A program made the position numbers and the translations under genes. From Atrichornis clamosus (taxonomy: Eukaryota > Chordata > Aves > Passeriformes > Menuridae), in contig WBMZ01011593.1 in the NCBI GenBank assembly GCA_013400975.1, positions 1 through 64,000 on the forward strand: a stretch of 64,000 nucleotides of DNA. Direction: 5' to 3'. Shown piece after piece: positions 1 to 27,460 of this stretch (position 1 is its first letter; each line of letters starts with the position of its first letter). The notes under the pieces are model-generated. The model did no database searches. It was not told where the DNA came from and saw only the letters and a list, made by a program, of their open reading frames with translations.

Positions 1-300
1 GTGCAGCCGCGGCCCGCCCGGCCCGAGCGCCCGGTGCCGCTCCGGGCTGAGCGAGGTTGGCGGGCAGCGGGAGCGGGGAAAGGCCGGGAGCAGCCCCGCG
101 GCCGGAGATGCGCCCCCCGCCCGCTGCCCCTGCCCCGGGCGCTTACTGTAAGTGACGGTGACGGTCACCGGGGCTCCGGGCGCCGCCATCTCGCCCCGCC
201 ACAGGGAACCGTCTGCGGCGCCTCCCCGGGCGCGCCTGTAACGCGTCACTTCCGGAGCAGGAAAACGGGAGTGCTGTTTTCCCGGTCTGCTTTCATGACT
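1..300 (-). promoter_or_regulatory. BAG1: BAG1 CpG-island promoter with ETS-type site
   Basis: The first roughly 260 bases are GC- and CpG-rich and surround BAG1 exon 1, then composition falls abruptly to AT-rich. On the minus strand CCGGAAGT (248-255) is a strong ETS/GABP-type core, about 60 bases upstream of the BAG1 ATG and followed directly by GACGCG. No TATA box is visible. I infer a TATA-less housekeeping promoter; the transcription start is not determined. Confidence 0.6.
147..189 (-). CDS. BAG1: BAG1, coding exon 1 only (gene truncated by window edge)
   Basis: BAG1 is a co-chaperone. It has a ubiquitin-like domain and a C-terminal BAG domain that acts as nucleotide-exchange factor for HSP70, and it has anti-apoptotic roles in cytosol and nucleus. 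On the minus strand an ATG at 189 opens a frame reading MAAPGAPVTVTVTY, which matches the start of short human BAG1 (MAAAGLTVTVTHSNEK). It stops at a donor whose intron begins GTAAGC at 146, one base into the Ser codon, where the human junction also seems to fall. Only 14 codons plus one base are visible. The ubiquitin-like and BAG domains would be encoded left of base 1, so 1-146 is the start of intron 1. The identification rests on this short match plus CHMP5 next door, BAG1's direct neighbour in human. The frame stays open upstream of the ATG (see findings), so a longer N-terminus from a non-AUG start is possible. Confidence 0.75.
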
Positions 301-1033
301 GCACCGCCGAGCATCTCCCGACAGCAGCAGGGACGCGGCCGAGGCAAGCCTGGCGTAAACGGGACTTTTTTTTTCCCTCCATCCCAAACCAGAGCCCACC
401 TCTGGCAGACCCTGTGCACGTGACGCTGATAACGTGCCCCCCGCCCCGTTCCTAGGAACAAAGCAATTACCAAAAACACACAAAGGACCTGCTAATCTAC
501 GTGATTTTATGTCTCCATAGAATACATAAAGTTAATGATAACCCGAGCAGTTTTCAAGAAGGTTACAAGTACAATCGCATAAAAGTCTCAGGACTGCAGT
601 AGTTTAAAAATTGCTTTCAATTCTTTTATCAAATAAGCATAGTAATAAGGGAGCTATTTTACAGAGTAAGCAGCAATGTATAATCTTAGTCTCAAGAAAG
701 AGAAACATAATACAAAGTCAAAATAAACCTCAGCTATCAACAGCCACCACTAGTCTTCACGTTTTTTACTTTGTCCAAAAGATATGGAAATCAAAACCTA
801 TCAGACTGACTGCTTCCACTGAAGGGAATTGTGATGAATTTTCCATTAACAGAAAAGTCAGTAGAACAACTTTCTCCAAAGAAAGAACACCACCAGCTGC
901 TCATATTGCATTCTAGGATGTAGTGATATTAAAGGTTACACTGGAAGGACAAGTTCTCCAGGATTTAAAAAAAAAGATTCTTAATACAATTTGTAAAGTA
1001 TAGTTCATTGTATCCATTGTGCTTTTGAAACAT
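301..1033. other. BAG1-CHMP5 spacer, including CHMP5 3' UTR
   Basis: This holds the 3' UTR of CHMP5, transcribed leftward from the stop codon at 1034-1036, and the sequence upstream of BAG1. I found no canonical AATAAA or ATTAAA on the minus strand. The only candidates are weak variants, AGTAAA at 765-770 and a CATAAA near 506-511, so the CHMP5 cleavage site is unplaced. Small open frames here show no recognisable protein. The two genes are less than 900 bases apart. Confidence 0.5.
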
Positions 1034-4000
1034 TTATGTTGCAGGGATCTTTGGCAACCCAAATTCATCCACCAATACGCCATCCTGTAAGAAAGAAGAA
1101 GAAATGACAGGTTAACAACTCTTCACGAACCAGAACATTTCACAAAAGTTTCCTCACCATTTCTATGAAGTGTCTATATCTGCAATTGTCACTGTGTGAC
1201 AGCTCGCGTCAAACCAAAAACATCAGTGTTCTTCCTCACTATGAAGTTCTATTAAAGCCCCAAAAGCAAATATGCAAAGACTTTCTTATGGTTTTAAGAA
1301 TAACTATTACTAGAGTTGTAACAGTACACTTAAATTCTACTGGCAGTCTGCCAATGTTTGATAGGAGTTACAAAATGCCATTCTAGTTCTTTTAAACATA
1401 ATTAACAGCATTCAGTACCCTGTATTCTCACATATATAGCATCCAAAAGACAAAAAACATTAAGCATACTTTTTTGTTCAAAATATTAAAGATCCCAACT
1501 ATCAAGCAACCAACACAAATGTGTTTAATCCAAAACAAAAAACAAAAACATATTTTGCTTTTAAAGAGCAAAGGACTCACTTTGTTTTTTGTGTCTGTAG
1601 GAGTGACCTCTGGGATTGCTGGAGCGGATGCGGCTTCATCTAAGTAGGAATTGTCTTCATCAGCTAAAAGCTCATCACCTAACGCATCCAGTTCTGAAAT
1701 TGAATTACGGCAGTAATTCATTATGCAAGAAACTCCTTTTGCAAAAGAACAGCTGCTCTTACAGAGAATGAGGACTCCTACTGAATGCTTACATTCAGAC
1801 TCCCTTAGTCATCAGTCGGAAAAACACACACACACTGGAGAGAACCTTCTTCCCTGACTTGCGGCATTCCATTGCTCAGTATCTCAGGTTTGTCTCATGC
1901 TCTTGTTACTGCTCTTAGAGCAAATGCAGCTTTAATGTGTAAAAAAAGCTACTAAAGCTTTTAAAAACACATTAAAAGCAATTGACCAATGAAACTAAAA
2001 ATCACTGTATGACAGTATGATGATTTTTACATTCAGTAATGTAAAAAAATCATCCTCCCCCTTCCTAACCTGCTTCCAAATCATCTTCATCAATCTCTGG
2101 TGTTCCATAGCTACGACTCAGTGCCTCCTGGACTTCATTGGCTTCTTCCATCATATCTTCCAACTGATCTTGTATGTCCTAAAGAAAGAATCATATTCAA
2201 TTGGTCCATATTTAATCAAATTCAGTTTAGTAATTCCAACATACAAAGCACTCAGTTCTTTTAATGCATAAACCATTTTTTTGAAGCAGCATTAATACAA
2301 GTCACGACACATGCATTCAGTACTAGAGTATTTAAAAAGCAGAAAAGGTATGAAATCTAGACAAATTAAATCCACCATCTGGAGAATAAGCAATAATTTG
2401 AGTTGTGCCACAGAAAAATTCAGGAGATATATTAGCATACTTATTGGCACTGTACTCGAGTACAAGTAAGGAGACAATACTTGCCTAAAGGTTTACAATG
2501 CAGGCCATATATAAAGAACAGAATAGGAAAGAGAAGTTAAAGGAATTCAGCACTGGCTTTGGATAAAAGCTTAAGTGCAGCATACTTGAAATTATATTTA
2601 GAAATCTAAGGTGGGGGGGTTATGCATTTTCTGTAGTCAGAGCAAGGCCTTGCTGACATTTGATTAGTGGTTTTTTGGTTTTAGGTTTTGTTCTTTTTCA
2701 TCAGGCATACCTTGAACTGGGTGGGGTAAAGGCTAATCTGCATGTTACTAGCATGGGGATAAAAAAAAGGACAAAAAAGCCATAGCAAGAAATATCCACT
2801 AGCATTTATGCTGAAGTGCAAGGGAAAGGAAGGGTGAGATTAAATATCAGCTCAGCAAGGAAACAATAATCAGTACAATAAGGCCAACAGCTGATTGTGC
2901 AGTACCAGAAAAATCAGGAAGGAATTATGATGCTGGTCCCATAAAAAAGGCAGACAAACTCATGTGAACTAAAATAGTCAGCTTACCTTCAAGTTACATA
3001 GCCCACTCACCACTATTTCAGTACATTATTTCTGTTCTTTAATCATTTAAACTATAAAAGCTCACCTCAATTTGATCAATCTTGACTTGTTTGTAAGCTT
3101 TCTTCATTTCTTTCACCCCCAGTTTCATTGCATCCACCTAGGAGAGAGTTAAACAACATGCTTGTACCTGATGTAGCACAGATTAAACAAATTAAGTATG
3201 AGATTAATATACTGGTACCGTTGTCTTTGTATCCTTCAGTGCCTGAATAGTGTAATTAGCTTGTTCCATATTAAAAGACTGCTGTGACAGATTATCCCTC
3301 TGTTGTTCATACCTGTTAAAAAAAATTGCAAACAATGGCTTTAAAACACCACAATTTATTACCACAAACATTCTTAACTTTTAAAAAAACTCAAATATCA
3401 GCAGCAGTAGTCTAAAGATAGGAACATATTTGGGGTTTTTTTTCATTTATTATACACAATTGCTGAATTAACAGCTTCATAAAAATCTGGCCATTATGCA
3501 TTTCTGTGTATTTGAAGCTGACAAAGTTACTCTCGAACTAAGGTTCTGTTTTAACTGACAGCAACACCATATTTGCCTAGACTTTCAAAGTAGGTGAGGA
3601 TACAGCAGAAGTTTAATCACCTTAGGCTAGACATGCATGCCTTGCTCGCTAATGCTGTAACGAGAATGGAAGAGTTGCCGGGATATCCAAACCACAATGG
3701 CTCCACACTGGAGCTTTTCAGAGCAGGGAAGAGGAAGAGGATAGGGTACCAAAAGGAAAGCATTAAGGCTAACCACAGAGAAAACAGAGACTTTAAAAAT
3801 CAAACCATCCTTCTCAAAGCTAAACTTGTATCTAACCAAGGAAGTAAAACTATGTCAAGGTAAGCAAAAGAACAAAAGCATAAAAATTAACAATGAGTCC
3901 TAACATGCGAAGCAGGAGGTCTGCAAGAAAAGGATGATCCAAATACAAAACCTTCTGGACAGCTAGTAACTAAATATATTACTGTTCAACAAGATGTAAA

Positions 4001-7000
4001 AGAAATGACTGAGGGATATGACATTAGCCTAATATGAGGGGCCCAGTACCTGTAAATAGGGGCACAACTACCAAGGAAGATTAGCAGGCAGCATAGTCAA
4101 CAAACAGGAAAAAAACCCACTAAAACCCAAAATCAAGCAGTCTTCACAACATCTAACTGAAGTATTGCATTCCTTGCCATATGGCATTTTGGATGTTAAG
4201 AATTCACTAATACTTAACAAGTAATTGAGTCTGTAAAGGTACAATTCATCTGAGGGATATGAAACACAAGATGATACAAGCGTTGGCTGAGATAGCTTCT
4301 ACGATTTGCAGTTCATGGACTCTAAGATATTCCAATGAAACATTCCTGAACACTTGCCATGTTCTGATATTCTTTCCTTTGGATCTGTTGCTGGACACCT
4401 TTCAAGACAGTACACTAGACAAGACCAGACCACAGGATCATCTATCCTGTCCATTTTGGGGTTCTTTTTGCATAGACACAATCACCTGAGCTACATCTGC
4501 TCAAGCCCTCAAGGGTGTCCATAGAGAACAGGTAAATTTCCAGTAAACCAGAGCAAGGTCATCGAGTACACAATTTACAGCAATCAATTAATAATATAAA
4601 ATGAGGCAATCTCTCAGAAAGTTTAGGAGCCAAACGCAGTTGTAGTAATGAGCAGATTTAGATCATCTTGTACCAATCCAAATGTATATACTGACATATA
4701 AATAATAAATATGCTGATGTGACATCTGTAAGGAGATGCTTCTGAAAGGCTTGTTCAGCATTTTTCTTTAACGAATGCTCAGAAGAGTACTGGAAAGAGA
4801 AGTGAAAGTGTGCCTCCAATCCTTCAAGAAAACAGGCTTTTATTAATCACAAACTGAGAAAGGTTTCAACTTACATTCGCTTCTGCTTTAACACTCTCAA
4901 CGCTTTCTGCTTTACTGTATTCTGAAAGACACAATATTGTTACACTAGAAAAAAAACTTACTTTTCACTTATTATACTGCTTAAACCTAATGCATTGGAA
5001 TTAAGTTTTCCAAAAGATTCCTCAGTTACTAGTGCCAAGAGTTTAACAATAGTTACATTCAGCGTTTGTCCTGTATTAATGATTAACTCAACTGGCGAGT
5101 ACACAAAGCTTCTAATAGAAAATACTTTCAATTGCTAGCTTCTGAGTTATTTTTTCAATAAGAAGAATACAAAGTCAAACTCACACCATTAGAATTATCT
5201 TACATTAACACATTTTAATGCTCAGCATCAAATAATACTGCAGCAGGTACTTTAACTGTTTATATCAGATATGTTTATTATCAGATACAATATAAAATGT
5301 AAGTTCATCCCTTTTAAAAAGGGGTTGCTCTGCTCCCTTTAGGCATAGTGCAGACCTTTTTATTTTGGATGACAAACAAAACCACCTCTCCACCAGATTT
5401 AATTCAGGTAACAGAAGGAAATAACAAGTTACTTCTTATTGAGGAAGTACATTACACTTTGGAAGAAATAAAAACCAATGAAAACTCTGTTCAAAAATGA
5501 CTGCCTAATAAAAATAATCCTGCAGGATCTTATATTTCATCTGTAGGGCAAGATGCAATTTTAAGAACCTGATGAACTGGCTAAATTACCCCACTACATG
5601 ACAAGAAGTGTGAGTCACATCCTCTCATGCCTAAATCCCACAGAAGATTCTTACCTTTGCAGGTCCCTCTCTCATTTTCTTCATTTGATCCTTATACTTC
5701 ACTAATTCTGCATCAAGCCTAGCAATTTTCTTGTCAATTGACTCAGCTCTGCTATCAACCTTTAGTGCATGAGGGGGAAAACAAAGAAAGTAACATTCAT
5801 TAATGAATTTATTCAGGTATTGGACAATAAAAAGAACAGCCTCAGTTTTACTATGTTTCTAACTGAATTGTTTCTTCATTCAGTGGTTTTATAAGCAGTT
5901 TTTGCAGAGAATCCAAAACCAGAATCAAGTGAAACAACTTTTACAAGGAGCACAACAAACAACACTCTGAGATTGCAGGAAGCTCTGCCATTGTAACATG
6001 TTCTCATCACTTTGAGATGTTCCCTCGCAAACTCATTCAAGCCGGGTCTCCATTCAGACAACATACAGTGCCAGGGACTAAAGTAGAACAGAAAACTTCT
6101 AAGTTTACCATGTTGGCAGATAAGGGGGCAATGCAAAAGTGAACAGGATGTGTTCAGCAAGTCTGAAGGTTTCTTTTTGGTGGGCAGAGAACATTAATCC
6201 TTCAGAATGATATCTGGATTACTGGTTATGTTTAAGAAGCCCAGACTTTACCATTTTTTCAAAGGTGCCTAACTGCTCTGTCAGAAAGAGATGCTTTTCC
6301 CATCACTTCCCACAAAGGGAGCCAGGGCTCAGCAGTTCCACCTGGTAGCTACTCTTAATTCTTACTGCACTTTTGCAGTAGTTGCATAGCTCAGTAAGAG
6401 ACCCCCAGTAGCCAACGCCAACAGCCCTGGCACAAAACAAACCACAGAGCTCTCATCAGGGATATATTTTAACCCTTTAACTTAAGAGAGTTAAAGATGG
6501 CAATTACTTAACCAAGCATGAGTATAGGTAATTCTAACAGCACACAAAAATTCATAGAAGGCCTTTTTAACATGAACTGGCTATCTCAGCATTCCTCTGG
6601 AAACAACAAAATAAAGCTTATTAACATCTCATTCCAAGGAGTCTCTCTAGGGATTAGAATATAATGACATCCCAATTATAGTGTGACACCGGCCAGTGCA
6701 AATTTACAATTCTGACTTGCTAATGGTGTGGCTAAGCATGTACAATTATGTGGATCTTCATTTCAGTGTTTCAATGACCCTTTCAAAACTGTGCTCTATG
6801 ACAGCAACATGTGTTTGCCAGAGGCATCCTGAGCAGAACATTTGATATGAACATTGCAAACAAGACATGAAAACACCTGGGCACAGCTGGCATTGAAAAG
6901 TTTGTATTAAGCTTTCTATTACACCAAATATTTTACTAATAGCAAGAAAGAGAGAAATTTGTGATTTTAAAACTCTTGGAGGTTCAAAGCACAGCATCTC

Positions 7001-10000
7001 CTCAAGATCTTGGACAGCTAACTGTATCTTTGAGGTCAGCCTCCACAGGAGAAAAAGTTATTTAGTTTATTTACATAATGATTCTTTCAACCAGTACTAA
7101 CAGCAAACAGAGACAGAGCCTCCTACATTGATTAACTAAGTTAAAATTTCGCACACACATTACACAGGATCACAGCTTTTAAAAATGAGACAGAAGAGGA
7201 GAGAATGTATCTAATTTATCCAGAAAACTAGACTACTGTGTATTAGGATTTTAAAAGCTTCCATCTATTATTCACAAATAAGGTCCACTGAGGGATGTTT
7301 CATTGCTACAGATGGGCTCCAATCTACACAAAAGAAAGTGATCCTGAATTTTAACACAACTATTGGCCTCTTGTTCTGAAGTTTCCTATTTACTACTCTG
7401 AAAAACCATAAGTGTAGAGTGTTTTTTCAAAGAAGAAAAAGTAAAAACTGTACTAATGCTACACTTCCTGGTACATCCTTCCTCGTGACAGCTTTGAGTC
7501 ATCTGACTGTGCTCTGCTCTGCAAGCATAAAAACCCGTCTTTAAGTGCAAGGAATTTTAGGTATCTAAACTTGCCTACACAGGGAAGAACATCCAAAACA
7601 TAAGCATGAATAATGCCTAAGAGTTGTCTAAGCTTTTAACAAATGTTAACTCTGACCATTAATCATTGCTCCCACCAAATACATTTTCTAACTGCCATTT
7701 TATGGCTAATTACCACTGAAGTGCATGGTAAGAGATCTTGCAAGGCAATTTGACTCTTTCAAAAGGTAGAGCAAAATGAGTCTAAGACAACACCACAGAA
7801 GTGACATTACTTGAGCCTCCAAACTGTTGAATTTAACATGGTAAAGAAACGGTACAGGTTTTTTAATGTCTCACACAAGTCTCTTCAATAATAATTCACG
7901 TCTAAGAAAAAAAATCTAATCGTATCTGTATTCCTTTAGCAGAACCTATCCTAGAGACTTCACTATTGTGAAAAGATAGCAAATCTTTCACAAATCAGGT
8001 AGATTGCTGCATACAACTTGGCACAAAAAGTTAATTCATAAACTTCAAACTTGTAAAAGGAAGCATGTTTCTCCCCAAGCTTACTCGTATACAGAAATGT
8101 CTTAAATTTTAATTCCATCCAGAGAAATTGACAGGCATCAAAACAAGGTGGTTTGTACACTTCCTGTGATGACCCATCCCTAAGAGGTGTGCTTGCAGCC
8201 AGCCCTTCCTTTCTCAACAGCTGACCAACACAGGCGCTCGATTTCATATTTTAAAAACCACCCTGTAACTCATCATTCGTTGCCAAAGTTACCGCATACA
8301 TAAAATAAACCTGAAACTCTGCTTTTCAGGGAGTCTGCTGTCTTTCAGACAATGCAATCATGAATAACTAGAAGAGGATCAAAACCGCGTTCAGCAGGAT
8401 TTTTTTAGAAAAAGATTCTAAATTCCTGGTATTGCCAATCAAAACAGCTGCTTAAATTACACTTTTATGTACGCCAAAAATCTACTAGAATTGAACAAGC
8501 TCTTAGAAGAAGACAGCCTGCAGGCATATCTAAATTTTGTTTTGATTTGCCTCAACATTAGAAAATGGACATTCACTTGGAACTGGCAAAAGCAGCATGA
8601 AAAATCTAACAGAGTAGTAAGGAGTTACTTGTTATGAGGGAAATAAGGTGTCCTGCTCTTCCACTTATATTGCCAAAATGGCATATTTAACTACTAATAA
8701 CAGTGTCTCAGATGGATTTTGAAGTTCAAGTCATCCATTAAAGTGTTTACTGGCAACAAGAGGAAAGCTAATCCTGATTTTCAATCAGATACTTACTTTA
8801 CTCACCGTTCTAACTAAATATATTTAGAATTATGTTTGGGCTTAATACTGCTAAAAAGCAATACAGATTCTTGGCCAGTAAAATAACCTAACAGGAAAAA
8901 TACTAAAACCACTTCTCTCTCTCCCCATACCAGCCAGTGGTATACGCAAGAGACTGATGTGTAGGTTTGTGCAGACTGCAATGACAAATATCAGATATTT
9001 AATTTAGAGAATCTCTACGGGGTAGCAAAATAAATCTTATGGGAGAAAAATTGTGATTTTTCCCCAGAAACTTTTTGTTGTTAGTTTCCAGCAACAAAGC
9101 TTAGTCAGCCTTAGTTAACCTACATTTATACCACAACCATTACTGACCTTTGTTAACTACTGAGACAAATACTCAAGAACATCCGTGTTCTTTCTTCACC
9201 TCTTAAAATTAGCTAAGAACAGAAGAAGCTGCAGAAAAATGCTATATTTTCTTCATAAACTTTAAAGTCAAAAAAATACTGTGAAATTAAAAGATGAATC
9301 TTAACACTTTATCTTAACTTTCTTTGCAGGTAGGCCAACATTACAACAGTTTTTAAATGTTCTGCCACGTGTTTACTCAGCATTTCTTACTTGGTCAGGA
9401 CATGCTTATCTGTCCATCTGCACACACCTTCAGCATCAATCCTACAGCAACCCTACTCACCCATAAGAGACAGAACACCCTTCTGACAGAGAGACTGGCT
9501 TTCTTGTTCCTGCCTCTGCCTTGCCACAACTTGCCATGGCAGAAGTTAGCTAGAGCAATCAGATGGATATACAGAATACTAAAAACATCCATGAAGGTGT
9601 AAGGAGAGAAGTGCCTTCCGTGCACATTGTGGGGGGATGTGTTCCTATGCACAGGACACAAACGCAGACATGGGTGTACGGACATGCAAAGGTACATCCC
9701 AAGGTACATGTGCGGACCTACAGACACGGCGCACCAAAACACGCCGTGCAGCTGTGCACATTACAGTGGCCAGGGCCAGGCCGGGTGTGGCCCTGAGTAA
9801 CCTCCTCCAGTGCGAGGTGTCCCTGCCCACGGCAGGGGGGTCGGAACTGGGTGACCTTTAAGGTCCCTTCCAGCCCAACCCATTCTGTGGTTTTATGACA
9901 GACATGTCTATTTACACGCACGAACGCACACACGGTGCCCACGGACAGCAGTGTCCGCACACTCACACACACAAACACCCACACCTATGCGCAGGTGCGC

Positions 10001-10181
10001 GTCACCACGGCCAGCCCGCCGCTCCCGTCCCCGCCGAGGCGGCGGCCGGGCCGCGCAGCTCTCAGGCGGCCCCGGCGCTTGGCGGGCCCCGGTGCCCCAG
10101 GGCGGCACTCACCGTCCCGATGCAGTCGGTGAGGCTGGGCGGGGGCGTCTTCGGCTTCGCTTTGCCGAAGAAGCGGTTCAT
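1034..10181 (-). CDS. CHMP5: CHMP5, ESCRT-III subunit, 8 coding exons, 219 aa
   Basis: CHMP5 (yeast Vps60) is a late ESCRT-III subunit. It binds LIP5/VTA1 and helps VPS4 dismantle ESCRT-III filaments during multivesicular-body sorting. Coding exons on the minus strand: 10113-10181, 5655-5759, 4875-4921, 3219-3312, 3066-3137, 2070-2178, 1581-1693, 1034-1084. They join in frame to 219 residues, the human length. The protein starts [19 protein letters not shown], has the basic helical first half ([23 protein letters not shown]), then an acidic second half ([26 protein letters not shown]), and ends GLPKIPAT, all closely matching human CHMP5. Every junction is GT-AG; the exon 6 donor (GTTAGG) is weak. 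Intron 1 is largest, at 4.35 kb. The start codon is chosen by match to the family and by its place in a CpG island. The gene looks intact. Confidence 0.97.
9773..9898 (+). mobile_element. CR1 LINE 3' tail fragment
   Basis: This reads as the standard CR1 3' end: the 'gccagg...gccctgagtaacct' block, 'gtgtccctgcccacggcagg', 'gaactgggtgacctttaagg' and 'cccttccagcccaaccc', then 'attctgtggttttatgac' as the degenerate terminal repeat. The element is 5'-truncated with no coding capacity and is antisense to CHMP5. Confidence 0.85.
9912..9990. repeat. CA-rich simple repeat
   Basis: Imperfect CA/CACG-rich tract with runs such as ACTCACACACACAAACACCC, directly beside the CHMP5 CpG island. It is low-complexity sequence. 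Confidence 0.7.
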
Positions 10182-10440
10182 GGCGGCGGCGCCTCGGAGT
10201 CGCTCCCGGCCCCGGCGGTAGCGCTCCCGGCCGACCCGGAACCCCACAGCCGGCCCGGCCCCGCCCCTCCCCGCGGAGGAAGGGCGCAGGAAGCAGGAAG
10301 CGCTCTCCCGACGGCGCATCCCGGAGCTCCCGCCCCCGTTGGTGGTGGCAGGCGCCAGTGGCCCCTCGGGGATGTGATACGGGGTGACAGCTACCCCGCA
10401 CACGGGGACGCTTTCCTCTCTCAACACAGCCCCCGTAACC
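9990..10440 (-). promoter_or_regulatory. CHMP5: CHMP5 CpG-island promoter
   Basis: A dense CpG block covers CHMP5 exon 1 (ATG at 10181) and roughly 250 bases upstream of it, then ends sharply at about 10440. There is no TATA box. GC boxes (for example CCCCGCCCCTCCCCGC around 10260) and GGAAG-type elements are present. I infer a TATA-less housekeeping promoter firing leftward. No second gene starts rightward from it, whereas human CHMP5 shares its promoter region with BAG1. Confidence 0.65.
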
Positions 10441-10559
10441 AACTGCTGGGCTTGCACCGCCTGCTCAAAGTGTAGCATCACCCCCTAACATCAGTTCATC
10501 GGATCTGTCAAAAACGCTACGACGTGTAAAGCGTATTAAAAATGTGCTATGTATCAGGA

Positions 10560-11116
10560 ATAGTGTGGCCCGCAGGCCCAGGCAGTGACTGTCCCTCTGT
10601 ACTGGGCCCTAGTGAGGCCACACCTCGAGTCCTGTATCCAGTTCTGGGCCCCTGAACTCAGGAAGGACATTGAGGTGCTCGAATGTGTCCAGAGAAGGGC
10701 AATGAGCCTGGTGAAGGGTCTGGAGGGCATGTCCTACAGAGAGTGGCTGAGGGAGCTGGGGTTGCTTAGCCAGAACACAGGGCTCGGGGGGACCTTACAC
10801 TCTCTACAACCACCTGAGAGGAGGCTGCAGCCAAATGGGGGTCAGTCTCTCAGGTAATGGCAGGACTACAGGACACAGGCTTAAGCACCAGGGGCAGTTA
10901 AGGGCCAGCATTAAAATAGTTTCTTCACAGAAAGGGTGATTAGACATTGTAATGTACTGCCCAGGGAGGTGATGGAGTCACCATCCCCAGGGGAGTTTAA
11001 GGAAAGACTGGACCTGGCCCTTAGTGCCATGGTCTAGTTGATAGGGTGGTGTTCGGTCACAGCTTGGACTGGATCATCTCAGAAGTCTTTTCCAACTAAT
11101 GGATTCTGTGACATCC
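10560..11116 (+). mobile_element. CR1 LINE 3' end with decayed ORF2 C-terminus
   Basis: The plus strand encodes the typical end of CR1 ORF2 ([18 protein letters not shown], then [15 protein letters not shown] and LRELGLL) before frame and stop damage, then the CR1 3' UTR and an ATTCTGTGACATCCTATT-like tail. The copy is 5'-truncated and inactive. It lies between the FH poly(A) signals and the CHMP5 promoter, exactly where segments mapping to human chromosomes 1 and 9 meet. Confidence 0.92.
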
Positions 11117-11123
11117 TATTTGT

Positions 11124-11133
11124 TTTATTTATT
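11124..11133 (-). terminator. FH: FH poly(A) signals, two overlapping AATAAA
   Basis: The minus strand reads AAATAAATAAAA here, giving two overlapping AATAAA hexamers (11128-11133 and 11124-11129) about 36-45 bases past the FH stop codon. If used, the FH 3' UTR is only about 60 bases long and ends at the edge of the CR1 copy. Confidence 0.6.
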
Positions 11134-11168
11134 TTTTATATTAAGAACACTTTTTTTTTGTACAGAAG

Positions 11169-27230
<16,062 letters not shown>

Positions 27231-27460
27231 GGTGGCGGGGGCCGGGAGCACCGCGGGGGCGGAGGCGCGGCGGGACCGCCCCGGACGAGCGTCACGGGGT
27301 CGGGGGCGCCCGCCCCCGGAGGCTCCGCCGCGCCAATCGGCGGCCGCGGGCGAGCGCTGAGGGCGGCTCCGGGGCGGGTCCTGCCCGGCATGGGAAAACG
27401 GGGGAAAACCCGCCTGCCCCGGGCGAAGGGCAGCGGGAGAAGCGCTGCGACAGCAATCTC

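Larger units (their letters stand above)
5760..10112 (-). other. CHMP5: CHMP5 intron 1
   Basis: This 4.35 kb intron holds no recognisable coding exon of another gene. Most of it is unremarkable AT-rich sequence. Its 5' end (about 9600-9990) has degenerate GT/CA-rich tandem sequence, a CR1 3' tail, and a CpG-rich edge that belongs to the CHMP5 promoter island. Short open frames in it look random. Confidence 0.6.
10441..11168. other. CHMP5-FH spacer
   Basis: About 100 bases of plain sequence upstream of the CHMP5 island are followed by a CR1 3' end (10560-11116) and the very short FH 3' UTR. I see no additional gene. Confidence 0.6.

Noticed and set aside
9600..9760. Possible minisatellite or RNA gene in CHMP5 intron 1
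   Set aside because: Only degenerate GT/CA-rich repetition is visible. No clear unit, no foldable RNA-gene signature and no pol III boxes I could support.
10585..10857. 90-codon frame resembling a conserved protein
   Set aside because: It is the C-terminal end of CR1 ORF2, not a host gene. The same applies to frames at 36200-36481, 44399-44749, 52374-52559 and 36673-36906.
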